Source of the DNA: Bacteroidetes bacterium UBA2664
GTDB taxonomy: Bacteria; Bacteroidota; Rhodothermia; Balneolales; Balneolaceae
Reading direction: 5' to 3'
Length of the DNA stretch: 64,000 nt
Assembly: GCA_002359315.1 (NCBI GenBank)
Contig: DEMS01000013.1
Span: 72,169 to 136,168 of the forward strand
Shown here: piece after piece, positions 36,585-45,675 of the stretch
How positions within the stretch are numbered: position 1 is the first letter of the stretch
How the letters are laid out: the number at the start of each line of letters is the position of its first letter
Notes under the pieces: generated by a model
What the model was told of the DNA's origin: nothing
The model's input: the letters and a program-made list of their open reading frames with translations, nothing else
Database searches by the model: none
Program-made: the position numbers and the translations under genes

Positions 36585-36651
36585 ATAATCAACAGTTACA
36601 AAATGAAACCTGATGATTAAGAACAGAAAAATCATACCCCGATCAATGTTA

Positions 36652-36665
36652 ATCAGTCGACTGAT
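36652..36665. promoter_or_regulatory. 14-bp palindrome upstream of the sugar operon
   Basis: ATCAGTCGACTGAT is a perfect palindrome with a central CG, like LacI-family operators. It lies about 110 bp before the kinase start and behind the candidate promoter. No regulator gene is adjacent. It could be chance in a 280-bp gap. Confidence 0.35.
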
Positions 36666-36823
36666 GCCAAAATGCATGTTTTAAAGGGTACAATGCAAAC
36701 ACAATTTCAATTTATTTACAATTAAAATTAGATTCAGAATCTAAAATACTGAAAGAACTTAAAATTCAAACTCTGATCGCAGCCGAAGTCTTATTAATCA
36801 TTCCACCGTTTAGAGTTCAGGAT

Positions 36824-37366
36824 CTATTTTTCAGGATGATTCTCATTGTACTTCTTCCGATTGTATTCGTCTGTTTTACCGAGAGGGATGGATAGAGTAT
36901 TCCAATTATCACCGGTATGGAATTTTGCTATCTGCACAATTTGACCGGTATGATATGAGACATGAGTCAGATGTTTTTCTATCGCACTTGATATGGTGTA
37001 GGGTTCAAATCGGATCTTTATAATATTATTCAACTCATCCTTTTGTATGGAATGCAGGGCGTCGAAGAGAGTAGCCCATCCTTTTTCCCAGTAGGCGAAG
37101 AGTTCATCATCATTCTTAAAGTCATCGACAAATTCATTATCACGATTTCTCCACTCTTTTTCTCCATCCTCACTTCTGAAATTTGTCCACCTGGAAATTT
37201 GATTACCCGCGATATGCTTCATCAAAACAGCAATAGAACTCATTCCGGTTCGAATAGGGGAGTGTATTTGGGTTGTAGCCAGTTGTGAAATGGATCTTTC
37301 TGTCAGGTTTTTATAATACTGAAACAGTTTAATGGTGTCAGATAGAGAGGGAGGTTTACTATTCAT
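36824..37366 (-). CDS. DinB-like protein, DUF1572 type
   Basis: 180 residues. Helical bundle with SSIAVLMKHIAGNQISRWTNF (first His and the conserved W), FAYWEKGWATLFDAL and the C-terminal HVSYHTGQIVQIAKF that supplies two more histidines, the three-His metal site of the DinB superfamily. No function is known for this branch. It stands alone between the ROK operon and the cold-shock gene. Confidence 0.8.
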   Translation of the reverse strand: MNSKPPSLSDTIKLFQYYKNLTERSISQLATTQIHSPIRTGMSSIAVLMKHIAGNQISRWTNFRSEDGEKEWRNRDNEFVDDFKNDDELFAYWEKGWATLFDALHSIQKDELNNIIKIRFEPYTISSAIEKHLTHVSYHTGQIVQIAKFHTGDNWNTLSIPLGKTDEYNRKKYNENHPEK

Positions 37367-37614
37367 GGTTCAGTATGGATTTTATTGGGCAATAGATTGA
37401 CAGATTGTATAAAAAATAATGGAAAATTGCCTCATATAAGCTTTAAAAAAATATTTTCAGGCTAAAAATAGCATTTGGTTGATATAACCTGTATTATAGG
37501 AGTGTTAAATAGAACAAGACCCCGGTAAGCCCTTCTTAGGAATGACGCGTTAACCCAACTCTACTCTGGTGAACCTTTCTGGGTGATTAAAACAATACCA
37601 ATACTAGTAATACA
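37367..37614 (+). other. Long intergenic leader before the cold-shock gene
   Basis: 248 bp separate the divergent DinB-like gene from the cold-shock gene. Cold-shock mRNAs often carry long structured leaders; about 120 bases before the ATG, from TATTATAGG at 37491 on, could be such a leader. I find no match to a named thermosensor and no decisive hairpin. Confidence 0.3.
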
Positions 37615-37833
37615 ATGACAAAACAAGGAAACGTTAAATGGTTCGATACTGAAAAAGGATTTGGATTTATCAAACCAGCCGATGGCAGCAAAGATATTTT
37701 TGTACACAGAAACAATGTAGAGAACTTGGGTCCAAACCAAGGTCTTGAAGAGGGAGAAGAAGTTGAATTCAGTGTAGAAGAGACTCCAAAAGGACTAAGT
37801 GCAGTGGATGTTAGAAGCCTCACTTACGAATAA
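37615..37833 (+). CDS. Cold-shock domain protein (CspA family)
   Basis: 72 residues, a single five-stranded OB fold. GNVKWFDTEKGFGFI holds RNP1 and DIFVHRNNV holds RNP2. It binds single-stranded RNA or DNA and melts RNA structure in the cytosol. It has its own terminator 23 bp downstream and is monocistronic. Whether it is cold-induced cannot be told from the coding sequence. Confidence 0.95.
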   Translation: MTKQGNVKWFDTEKGFGFIKPADGSKDIFVHRNNVENLGPNQGLEEGEEVEFSVEETPKGLSAVDVRSLTYE

Positions 37834-37855
37834 GGATTCCCTGATTATCAAAGCG

Positions 37856-37891
37856 AAAAGCCCGTCCATTTATTTTGGACGGGCTTTTTTT
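37856..37891 (+). terminator. Rho-independent terminator of the cold-shock gene
   Basis: AGCCCGTCCA (37859-37868) pairs perfectly with TGGACGGGCT (37876-37885) around a 7-base loop and is followed by a run of T. Confidence 0.93.
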
Positions 37892-37992
37892 ATTTCCGGA
37901 ACCCCAACCGGAAATTCTCTCTTTACCCTTAATCGAACAGCTCCTGTTCTCTCGACTTTTTTATTTACACTTCTATAAATGGCATATCCTCT

Positions 37993-38427
37993 TTATAGCG
38001 GTAATATTTTCTTATCAAGGCCACTGTTTTTTGCTTCTATACTGTATCGTGTATGAGGTGCAAACTCAAGACGTCCCTTTTCAATGGGTTTCCCCGTAGC
38101 TCTGCAAATTCCATATGTACCGTTATTGATTCGATCCAATGCACGATTCAGTTCATTGATAAATTTAATATTTCTTTCAATGAGTCGGTTTGTCAAGTCC
38201 ATACTCTCCTCAATACTACCCATATCACCCATATGATGATCAATAGATGAACTGTCGTCATCATCTGCCGAGCGAATTTCTTCCAGTGTCTGCAGTAAAT
38301 AATCCAATTCTTCCTGGGTTTCTCTTTTTTTACCAAGAATGAGTCCTTCGTAGTATGCCAATTCAGCATCATTTAGGTTACTCTTATACTTTTCCGGGCC
38401 GATCGATTTTTTCTCTAATGTTTCCAT
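37993..38427 (-). CDS. TraR/DksA-family protein with degenerate zinc finger
   Basis: 144 residues: coiled-coil N-terminal half (YKSNLNDAELAYYEGLILGKKRE) and a C-terminal finger region YGICRATGKPIEKGRL to YSIEAK. Only one of the four zinc-binding cysteines (C in YGIC) remains, as is common for this protein in Bacteroidota (from memory). DksA relatives reach into the RNA polymerase secondary channel; an acidic coiled-coil tip cannot be identified with confidence, although an acid run (SADDDDSSS) lies in the loop. Single gene with an inverted repeat just upstream. Confidence 0.85.
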   Translation of the reverse strand: METLEKKSIGPEKYKSNLNDAELAYYEGLILGKKRETQEELDYLLQTLEEIRSADDDDSSSIDHHMGDMGSIEESMDLTNRLIERNIKFINELNRALDRINNGTYGICRATGKPIEKGRLEFAPHTRYSIEAKNSGLDKKILPL

Positions 38428-38456
38428 GATTCATGATGTTCATGTTATTGTTTCGT

Positions 38457-38476
38457 TTTGATTAACAATAATCAAA
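38457..38476. promoter_or_regulatory. Inverted repeat upstream of the DksA-like gene
   Basis: TTTGATTA-N4-TAATCAAA, a perfect 8-bp inverted repeat, 30 bp before the start codon at 38427. AT-rich; it could be an operator or a weak hairpin. Confidence 0.35.
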
Positions 38477-38665
38477 CATGGATTCGTCAACCATCAGGGA
38501 AACCCTTAAAAGATGTTGAGTTATAATCTTATCAAGAAGAGTGAAGGTAATGGGAAACCTTAATTCGATACAAAGATTTGAAGCGGGATATCTGGTGCAC
38601 TCACTATGAGGCAAACCAACTCTTGTGGGCAAGTGCTTACTATCAGTAATCAAGAGCTATGATTA

Positions 38666-39517
38666 TCAATGCGAATACAGCATTTCAGAATAGGCCTTTT
38701 GAATAGATCTGACGATTGCTCCCGGCTTGCCTGAACCAATATTTTTCCCATCTACTCTGTTGATCGGTTGGATATCAGTCGTTGTGCCGGAGAAAAATAG
38801 CTCATCGAAAGAATAAAGCTCATCTTCACGAATGGGATTGTAATGAATAGGGATTCCAAGATTTTTAGCAATCGCAATTACAGCGGATCGGGTGATGCCA
38901 CTGAGGATATAATTTGAGGCAGGATATGTATACAGTTCTCCATCTCTGACGCCAAATATATTGGCATTCGGACTTTCAGTAACCACTCCATCCCGAACCA
39001 TTACAGCACTGTTCACTCCGGCCTCAATCGCCTGTTGCTTGGCAAGGGTATTCGGTAACAGATTAATTGTTTTCAAATTGCATCTCGTCCAGCGAACATC
39101 GGGCAATTTTATGGTATCAACACCCGATTTATGAAGATCGGTATGTGGCGAGAATTTACCGGATGACAAATAAAGTGTCGGCTTTACCGGAGGGTCGGGA
39201 AACGTATGAGTCCGGGGCCAAACAGCGCCTCTGGTGATCTGCAGATAGACTGAAGCCTCGCCGGCGGCGTGACCGTTTCTCTTGATTAACTCACGGCTGA
39301 TTTCAGGGATTTGCTGCTTGGTACTAGGATCCAAATCAATTTTCAATCCACTCAAACCCTCGCCCAATCTGACAAGATGCTCTTTTTCCATGAAAAATTT
39401 TCCTTCGATAACTCTTGTTACTTCATAAACGCCATCACCAAAAACAAAACCCCGATCAGAAACTGATACGGCTGCTTTATCTTGATCTACAAATGTCCCG
39501 TTAAGATATACCTGCAT
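38666..39517 (-). CDS. dat: D-amino-acid transaminase (class IV PLP aminotransferase)
   Basis: 283 residues. K149 in RCNLKTINLLPN is the PLP lysine. SVSDRGFVFGDGVYEV, YLQITRG with the following PRTHTFP, and TESPNANIFGV favour D-amino-acid transaminase over branched-chain enzymes or 4-amino-4-deoxychorismate lyase, since RGxxPRxHxFP is typical of Dat. It interconverts D-alanine and D-glutamate for peptidoglycan. Divergent from gatC with a 251-bp gap. Confidence 0.85.
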   Translation of the reverse strand: MQVYLNGTFVDQDKAAVSVSDRGFVFGDGVYEVTRVIEGKFFMEKEHLVRLGEGLSGLKIDLDPSTKQQIPEISRELIKRNGHAAGEASVYLQITRGAVWPRTHTFPDPPVKPTLYLSSGKFSPHTDLHKSGVDTIKLPDVRWTRCNLKTINLLPNTLAKQQAIEAGVNSAVMVRDGVVTESPNANIFGVRDGELYTYPASNYILSGITRSAVIAIAKNLGIPIHYNPIREDELYSFDELFFSGTTTDIQPINRVDGKNIGSGKPGAIVRSIQKAYSEMLYSH

Positions 39518-39768
39518 ACAATTTTTCGATAAGTATAGATGTTAATTTGAACTTCATATTAGAGGATTTACCGGTAAATTGAAACAAGTATGGCCTGAAT
39601 GGTATTTCACGTTAATGTGTAATGACTTAAAACAGTAGAGTCATTTACTGATTATTCCATAAACTTTCTTACCTTTACAACCATACAAATGTAGATAATT
39701 TCGAATCGAACCAAAATATTTCCGACCCTAAAAGGACGGTGATACTATCCGTATAAATATCAGAATCC
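39518..39768. other. Divergent intergenic region between dat and gatC
   Basis: 251 bp with promoters expected on both sides. TACCTTTA at 39670-39677 is a near match to TAnnTTTG for the gatC direction. No hairpin or ORF seen. Confidence 0.35.
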
Positions 39769-40059
39769 ATGTCCGTAACAAATAAAGATGTTCATTATGT
39801 CGCCAATCTTGCCAGACTTCAACTGAGCGAGGAAGAAGCTGAATCACTAAAAGGTGATATGAACAAGATTTTGGGATATATCGATACACTCAACGAGCTG
39901 GATACTTCAAATGTGGAACCACTTGAGCATGTGATGGAGATTACTGCGTCAACATTTAGAAAAGATGTCGCAAAAGAGCCTTTGAGTCATGATGACGCCC
40001 TCAAAAATGCACCGGATGCTGATTCAGACTATTTTCGTGTCCCCCGTGTTATTGAATAG
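39769..40059 (+). CDS. gatC: GatC, Asp/Glu-tRNA amidotransferase subunit C
   Basis: 96 residues, the usual length. NKDVHYVANLARLQLSEEE and the MNKILGYIDTLNELDTSNVEP segment are diagnostic, ending with DYFRVPRVIE. GatC clamps GatA to GatB in the complex that amidates Glu-tRNA(Gln) or Asp-tRNA(Asn). gatA and gatB are not adjacent, which is common outside Firmicutes. The next gene begins 34 bp downstream. Confidence 0.95.
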   Translation: MSVTNKDVHYVANLARLQLSEEEAESLKGDMNKILGYIDTLNELDTSNVEPLEHVMEITASTFRKDVAKEPLSHDDALKNAPDADSDYFRVPRVIE

Positions 40060-40093
40060 GTACTTTTTGTTAACGATTAGAAGATGTCGATAA

Positions 40094-42592
40094 ATGGCCT
40101 CCAATAAAAAAAAGAAGCAACAAGGAAATATAAATCCGAATTTTTGGAGTTCATTAAATCGGAAAAAACAGCACGCTATACTCCTGCTTTTTCTTTTTAT
40201 ACTGCCCCTTTTCCTTTTTCACACATCTATATTGGGCGGACTGCAATATATGGGTAACGATGCGATCCAGTGGCGTGCCGGAGCGGAATCGCTGATCCAG
40301 CATCAGGAAGAGTTTAACGAAACGGCTCACTGGGCATCCAATATGTTTTCAGGAATGCCGGCCACAACCATTTCTCACCCGCCCCAAATTGCCAACGTAG
40401 ACAATACACTCCTAAAGGCATTGCGATTTATTTATCCGGCTGCTGAGATGTGGATCTTATTGGCCGGCGCCTATCTGATGTTTGTTTTGATGGGAATGAA
40501 GCCACTTTCCGCTGTTTTTGGGGCTATTATCATCGGTTTTTCAACGTACATCCCAATTATCATCGGTGCCGGACACAATGCCAAATTTCTGGCCTACATC
40601 TACATCCCCTGGATCTATAACGGGTATTTTTTGATCACCCGATCGCAAAGGAATCGCTGGCTGGTCTTTTTTATATTTGCCCTTGCACTCACTCTGCACC
40701 TGAGAGCCTATCATCCACAAGTCACCTATTTTTTTCTTTTTCCACTGTTGACCCTGTTTTTTTACGACCTGACAAAAGCATTCAAAACGGATTCCCTGCC
40801 ACAATTTTTTAATCATTTCAAGTGGCTGATGGGCGCAGCTGTTGTGGCAATCCTAATCACAGCTCAGCTCTATTGGAGTACCTTTGAGTACTCTTCATTC
40901 AGTATGAGAGGCGGTTCGGAACTGACGGGGACGGGTGGGTTGGATCGGAATTACGCATTCGCCTGGTCACAGGGCTGGGGTGAACTGCTAACCCTATTGA
41001 TCCCGGGCGCATATGGGGGCTCAGAACTTTACTGGGGACCCAAATCATTTACCAGCGGGCCCCATTACGCCGGCGCTTTCGCTTTTCTCTTTTTTGTGAT
41101 TGGGGTACTGAAGTCCAAACACGAATTGAAGTGGGTTTTTCTGGGACCCGGTATCGCCACGCTGTTCTTCTCATTGGGGGAGCATTTTTCTTTTCTGAAT
41201 AATTTGATGTTCGACTACTTTCCCTACTTCGATAAATTCAGGGTGCCTGAAATGTGGTTGATGATTAGCCTGTTCTGTTTTTCGGTTCCCGCTGTATTGG
41301 GTCTGGAATGGCTGACTGATCAAATTACAGACGGGAAAAAATTAAAAACGTTTTATAAACCGGTTGGAATCGCAGCATTAATCGCTTTGGTGGCAATATT
41401 TATAGGTTTTACCCAACTTTCTTTTGAAAAAGAAGGCGAAAGAACGGCCATTGCTGATCAGTTGGCTTCACAAAACAGTGTGCCGATCGATGATCCGCGC
41501 ATATCCCAGGCTGTGTCGAGAGTGATGCAGACTCAACTTCTTCCCCAACGAGAAGCATTAGCTACAAATGATACTATACGATTTGCAATACTGATTCTCT
41601 TTGGTTTGGCTCTGATATGGGCTATGGCAGTTCGTAAAGTCCCTGTCTATGCAGGTATGATGGCTTTGAGTGCAATCCTTGCATACGATATTATAAATAT
41701 AGATCAACGCTATCTGAGCGATTGGGCATTGGTTGATGGCTCGGAAACAAAAGAAGGTGTGATTGAAAGGAGCGAACGGGAACTGGATCGCTATATAAAG
41801 GATGAAGTCCGTACCGATGAGGGATGGTCGTATCGTGCGTTGCCATTTTTAGATAATCCATTTAATAACGCATTGCCATCCTATTTTTACCCTTCCGGAG
41901 GGGGCTATTCCGGAGCTAAGCTGAGCTATTATCAGGATCTGATCGATGAGGCATTGTTTATAGAGTCGGGTGGATTAAATATGTCTGTATTGAATATGCT
42001 GAATATTCGTTACCTCACACTGGGCGGACAAACGATGCTTCCCGGCTTTGATGTTGTCTTTGAAAGTGAAGAAGGAGTGGTGATGGAGAATCAAAATGTA
42101 TTGCCCAAAGCCTTTTTTGTGGATTCAGTGGCTGTATTGTCAGATCAACGGCAGGTTCTGAGCAGAATATCCGAAGATTTTGGTGCCGATGAAATTGTTT
42201 ATGTATCAGATGATCTAAAAGCTACAGTGTCGCCGGATACATCGGCAACCGTTCAGGTTACCGAGTACAATGCGAACCATATTTCAATGGATATATTCCG
42301 AAGTGAACCCGGTTTTCTTGTTCTGAGCGAAATATGGTACCCGCCGGGATGGGTTGCAACATTAAACGATGAAGAGATTGATATTATCAGAAGTAACTAT
42401 GTATTGCGTGGTTTCGAAATCCCAGCGGGCGAACATACACTGGAGTTGACTCTGGAACCGGTGTGGTATGAATCCGGGAAATGGCTGGCCCGAACCGGCA
42501 CATTGCTGCTTTTTGGATCAGGATTATTTGGATTGTTCATCACCTATAAACGAAAAGAGAGTAGTGAGTCGGGTGATGGTGACGCCAAATGA
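40094..42592 (+). CDS. YfhO-family multipass membrane protein
   Basis: 832 residues. About a dozen TM helices cover 25-520, then a large beta-rich extracytoplasmic domain (about 545-790) and a last TM near 800-822. Motifs GNDAIQWRAGAE, MFSGMPATTI and GAGHNAKFLAYIYIPW are conserved in Bacteroidota YfhO proteins, which resemble GT-C glycosyltransferases. Firmicute YfhO decorates lipoteichoic acid; the substrate here is unknown. It overlaps the next gene by 4 bases (ATGA), so a role in surface glycan assembly is likely. Confidence 0.88.
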   Translation: MASNKKKKQQGNINPNFWSSLNRKKQHAILLLFLFILPLFLFHTSILGGLQYMGNDAIQWRAGAESLIQHQEEFNETAHWASNMFSGMPATTISHPPQIANVDNTLLKALRFIYPAAEMWILLAGAYLMFVLMGMKPLSAVFGAIIIGFSTYIPIIIGAGHNAKFLAYIYIPWIYNGYFLITRSQRNRWLVFFIFALALTLHLRAYHPQVTYFFLFPLLTLFFYDLTKAFKTDSLPQFFNHFKWLMGAAVVAILITAQLYWSTFEYSSFSMRGGSELTGTGGLDRNYAFAWSQGWGELLTLLIPGAYGGSELYWGPKSFTSGPHYAGAFAFLFFVIGVLKSKHELKWVFLGPGIATLFFSLGEHFSFLNNLMFDYFPYFDKFRVPEMWLMISLFCFSVPAVLGLEWLTDQITDGKKLKTFYKPVGIAALIALVAIFIGFTQLSFEKEGERTAIADQLASQNSVPIDDPRISQAVSRVMQTQLLPQREALATNDTIRFAILILFGLALIWAMAVRKVPVYAGMMALSAILAYDIINIDQRYLSDWALVDGSETKEGVIERSERELDRYIKDEVRTDEGWSYRALPFLDNPFNNALPSYFYPSGGGYSGAKLSYYQDLIDEALFIESGGLNMSVLNMLNIRYLTLGGQTMLPGFDVVFESEEGVVMENQNVLPKAFFVDSVAVLSDQRQVLSRISEDFGADEIVYVSDDLKATVSPDTSATVQVTEYNANHISMDIFRSEPGFLVLSEIWYPPGWVATLNDEEIDIIRSNYVLRGFEIPAGEHTLELTLEPVWYESGKWLARTGTLLLFGSGLFGLFITYKRKESSESGDGDAK

Positions 42593-43452
42593 TCAAGTGG
42601 GTTCTCAATAAGATTTTTTGGGGCGGATTTCGCCACCTATTGTCGGACCGGCAATATGCAAGCGTACGTTATTGGTTGATACATGGACATTTTCCGAATA
42701 TTGAAAACCCGGTTCGCCTTTCTGAAAAAATTCAATATATCAAGCTCTATGAAAGAAATAGCCTGAGAAAAGCAGTTGCGGATCGAATCAAAGTCCGGAA
42801 TTTTGTAAAAAACAGAGTGGGTGAAGAACATCTGATTCCACAGATTGCTGTTTTCAAAGAACTAAATCGATCAAACTGGGACTCTCTGCCCAATAAATTT
42901 GTGCTGAAAGCGAGTCATGGTTCCGGTTTTATCCGAATTGTCAAAGATAAAACCGAAGAAAATTTTGAAGAGATCTTGGCTGAAACCAACAAATGGCTCT
43001 CTACGGACTACTATAAGTTTGGCCGTGAATGGGTCTATAAGGATTTAGAGAGAGTGATCATCGTTGAAAAACTGCTTCTGGACGAATCGGGTAATGTTCC
43101 TGCAGACTATAAATTTCACTGTTTTAATGGGGTTGTGAAGTTGATTCAAGTGGACATCAATCGATTCAGAGAACAAAAACGATTTCTTTTTACCCGTTCA
43201 TATAAGCCGGTCGATGCAACAATTTTATACCCGGCCGGGGAGGAGTTACCCGATAAACCGGCGGAATTGGATGACGCAATTCGAGTAGCTGAGAAACTCT
43301 CAAAAGAGTTTACTTTTATCCGGGTAGATCTCTATTTGCTGGATGGAAAGATCTATTTTGGGGAAATGACAAATTATCCCGGCAACGGATTTCAGGTCTT
43401 TAAACCGGAGAGTTTTGAGATTGAGATGGGCAGTCATCTCAAACTGGACTAA
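42589..43452 (+). CDS. TupA-like ATP-grasp protein (surface glycan locus)
   Basis: 287 residues. The family pattern is visible: PVRLSEKIQYIKLYERN, ADRIKVRNFVKNRVGEEHLIP, FVLKASHGSG, ADYKFHCFNGVVKLIQVD and FIRVDLYLLDGKIYFGEMT. TupA-type proteins are ATP-grasp ligases of teichuronopeptide and capsule clusters. The start overlaps the YfhO stop by 4 bases. Its last 14 codons and the sequence just after the stop are repeated twice downstream (see repeat). No cytoplasmic export signal. The acceptor is unknown. Confidence 0.85.
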   Translation: MIKWVLNKIFWGGFRHLLSDRQYASVRYWLIHGHFPNIENPVRLSEKIQYIKLYERNSLRKAVADRIKVRNFVKNRVGEEHLIPQIAVFKELNRSNWDSLPNKFVLKASHGSGFIRIVKDKTEENFEEILAETNKWLSTDYYKFGREWVYKDLERVIIVEKLLLDESGNVPADYKFHCFNGVVKLIQVDINRFREQKRFLFTRSYKPVDATILYPAGEELPDKPAELDDAIRVAEKLSKEFTFIRVDLYLLDGKIYFGEMTNYPGNGFQVFKPESFEIEMGSHLKLD

Positions 43453-43589
43453 GGGACACCGGATTGCCAATGCGGAAGTTTTAAAAATAGGATGTGCATT
43501 CATCTCAAATTGAACTAGGGGACCCTGATTACCAATGCCAAATCTTTGAATTTGAGATGGGCGGTCACCTCAAACCTGACTATAAAAAG
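43411..43589 (+). repeat. Degenerate tandem repeat of the TupA-like gene's 3' end
   Basis: Three copies, start to start 66 and 65 bases: 43411-43476 (containing the true C-terminus and stop), 43477-43541 and 43542-43589. The last copy still encodes FEFEMGGHLKPD against FEIEMGSHLKLD of the gene, then runs into the end of the convergent glycosyltransferase gene. Confidence 0.8.
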
Positions 43590-44404
43590 ATTTTTCTGGT
43601 GATCTCTTTGATCCATAATGAGGCCGGAACACTTCTAAACATCTCAGCCCAGGACACTTTTTTACCGGCTGCAATTTTAAGCCGATAGTGTTGATACTTT
43701 TTTTGGACATCATTCATTTTGGAAACGTGTTTTTCAAAACAGGCAATATATCCCTCCAGTTTTGTTTCAGCTGTAGTGATACTCTCTCTCCCGGATTTCA
43801 TATTTACGACTTGAAGTGTATGCGGAACTGTTTTAAATGCCCCAAAATCGTGAGCAAGGCGAATCCACAGATCATAATCCTGAGCAGCAGTTAAGGATTC
43901 ATCATACCCTCCCGCTTCAATGATATGTTCCCGTTTCGTCAATATTTGATTACCCACCTGATTGTAAAAAAGCAGATCCTGAAGGGTAATAAAAGGTTTC
44001 TTTTTCCAGACAAGTTCACGATTTCCAAAATCAAGCCTGTCATGGGAGCAAACTCCTGCATATCCATTTTCAAAAGCCTCCAACAAAAGCTCAACTCTTT
44101 TTGGCCTCCAGATATCGTCATCATCCAATCCTGCAACAAATTCTCCGGATGCCTGTTGAATAGCTAAATTGCGACAAGCTGCAGCTCCGATGGAATTTTT
44201 ATTCCGAATGATTTTAATTGAATGTGAGGATGAATATTTATCCAGCAGAGCCGGAGTACTATCTTCCGATGCATCATCCACAACGATGATTTCGATCGGA
44301 CTCCAGGTCTGCTCAAAAACGGATTGAATAGCACGATCGAGTGAATCAACACGGTTTCGGGTGGGAATATAAGCGGTAACAAGTGGTTGTACAGGTTTAC
44401 TCAA
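43580..44404 (-). CDS. Glycosyltransferase family 2
   Basis: 274 residues, GT-A fold. VTAYIPTRNRVDSLDRA at the N-terminus, IIVVDDASEDST, the nucleotide-sugar motif FVAGLDDDDIWRPKR and the later AQDYDLWIRLAHDFG place it in GT2, with an inverting mechanism. No membrane segment. It is opposite in direction to the surrounding glycan genes, and its 3' end is flanked by the repeat from the TupA-like gene. Donor and acceptor unknown. Confidence 0.9.
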   Translation of the reverse strand: MSKPVQPLVTAYIPTRNRVDSLDRAIQSVFEQTWSPIEIIVVDDASEDSTPALLDKYSSSHSIKIIRNKNSIGAAACRNLAIQQASGEFVAGLDDDDIWRPKRVELLLEAFENGYAGVCSHDRLDFGNRELVWKKKPFITLQDLLFYNQVGNQILTKREHIIEAGGYDESLTAAQDYDLWIRLAHDFGAFKTVPHTLQVVNMKSGRESITTAETKLEGYIACFEKHVSKMNDVQKKYQHYRLKIAAGKKVSWAEMFRSVPASLWIKEITRKIFL

Positions 44405-44700
44405 AATTCTTCACTCATCATTTGTATATTTCTGCATTTACTATTGAATAATTGAGTGCAGATTTAATAATAATATAGCCTTTCGTCAGGCGAAGTTGCT
44501 CCTTTTTTATCCCATGCTCCTAATTTATCCCACGCAGCGAAGCGGAGTGAAGTGGAGTGAAGCAGATTGATAACTCTTTAGATAAAAAGTTTTCGACTGA
44601 CATCTCGGCACATTTTATCTTGAGCATAACTAAAGGCTCGATGTACGCTCAAACTGACGGTTTTAGGTTTTTATGTCGAACTCAGGTTATCTTAAAATTT

Positions 44701-45618
44701 ATGGAAAGTGGACAACACATAACAATTGTAATCTGTACGTATAACAGAGCCGGATATCTGAATGATACCTTGAGAGATATTGCTGCACAAACAGCAGATT
44801 CAAGACATTTTGAACTGATTGTAGTCAACAATAACAGTGATGATCACACCGAAGAAATTTGTGATCGATTCAGACAGTCAAATCCAAATATAGAATTCAA
44901 ATCCATTTTTGAGTCCAGACAAGGGCTCTCTTATGCAAGAAATCGTGCTATCTCGGAATCATCTACCCCGACGCTTCTTTTTATTGATGACGATGTTAAG
45001 ATCCCGGCAAACTATTTGCAAACAGCGCTTACATACTCCAATTCACGCCCCAATACACTCTGCGCCGGCGGACGCATTCACGTGTCGTTTGATGAAGAGG
45101 AGAAAGAACCGAATTGGATTCCCTCAGAGTTAATGCCGATGTTTGGCTTGCACGATCTGGGAGATGAAGATCAAATGTATCCGGCATCTAATTTTCCCCG
45201 TGGCGGGAATATGATGATTCGAAAGTCGGTTTTTAATGCCTTTGGAATGTTTGATACAACCCTCGGTAGAACGGGTAATACACTCCTGGGCAGTGAAGAA
45301 AAAGCATTTTTTGAGCGGTTACGAAAAAATGGGGTTCAAATGAGATACTGGGCTGAGTTGGCTTTGACACATCGAATAGGGAGTCAGCGTTTAACCAAGT
45401 CATACCTTGAAAATCAGTCGATCGGTATCGGGAAAAGTGAGCGATTGCGGGTGAAAGGAAAACCTCTGAAATTTGTGAAGAAACTCTTTAGTGAATTGTT
45501 CAAAATAGCAGGGAGTCTATTTCTTTCAGTTTTGTATTTGATCCGGGGTCGGGCACACGCTGCATGGTTTTTGCAGCGATTTCGATATTGGGTGATGAAA
45601 GGTTTTTTGCGAGGATAA
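44701..45618 (+). CDS. Glycosyltransferase family 2
   Basis: 305 residues from the ATG at 44701. An upstream GTG at 44557 is in frame, but the 48 extra codons look non-coding and the GT2 strand IVICTYNRAGYLND begins directly after the chosen start. VVNNNSDDHTEEIC, LLFIDDDVKIPANY (DDD in place of DxD), FPRGGNMMIRKSVF and a C-terminal hydrophobic stretch (AGSLFLSVLYLIRG) follow. Probably attaches a sugar to a surface glycan on the cytoplasmic face. Confidence 0.88.
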   Translation: MESGQHITIVICTYNRAGYLNDTLRDIAAQTADSRHFELIVVNNNSDDHTEEICDRFRQSNPNIEFKSIFESRQGLSYARNRAISESSTPTLLFIDDDVKIPANYLQTALTYSNSRPNTLCAGGRIHVSFDEEEKEPNWIPSELMPMFGLHDLGDEDQMYPASNFPRGGNMMIRKSVFNAFGMFDTTLGRTGNTLLGSEEKAFFERLRKNGVQMRYWAELALTHRIGSQRLTKSYLENQSIGIGKSERLRVKGKPLKFVKKLFSELFKIAGSLFLSVLYLIRGRAHAAWFLQRFRYWVMKGFLRG

Positions 45619-45675
45619 TGGAAAGAAAGATGCTACATTATTCATTGAAATCGAACCATTAAGAAGATTCAGCCT

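Noticed and set aside
38462..38653. 63-codon minus-strand ORF between the DksA-like and dat genes
   Set aside because: No recognisable sequence, no start signal, and it covers the inverted repeat upstream of the DksA-like gene.
43494..43688. 64-codon ORF after the TupA-like gene
   Set aside because: It is made of the repeated gene end plus antisense of the glycosyltransferase; treated as repeat.
44521..44570. Short direct repeats (GAAGYGGAGT) before the second GT2 gene
   Set aside because: Only two to three 10-bp units; too little to call a functional or mobile repeat.
44557..44700. N-terminal extension of the second GT2 gene from an upstream GTG
   Set aside because: The extra 48 codons show no family similarity and include an AGTGAAGYGG direct repeat; the GT2 fold starts right after the ATG at 44701.
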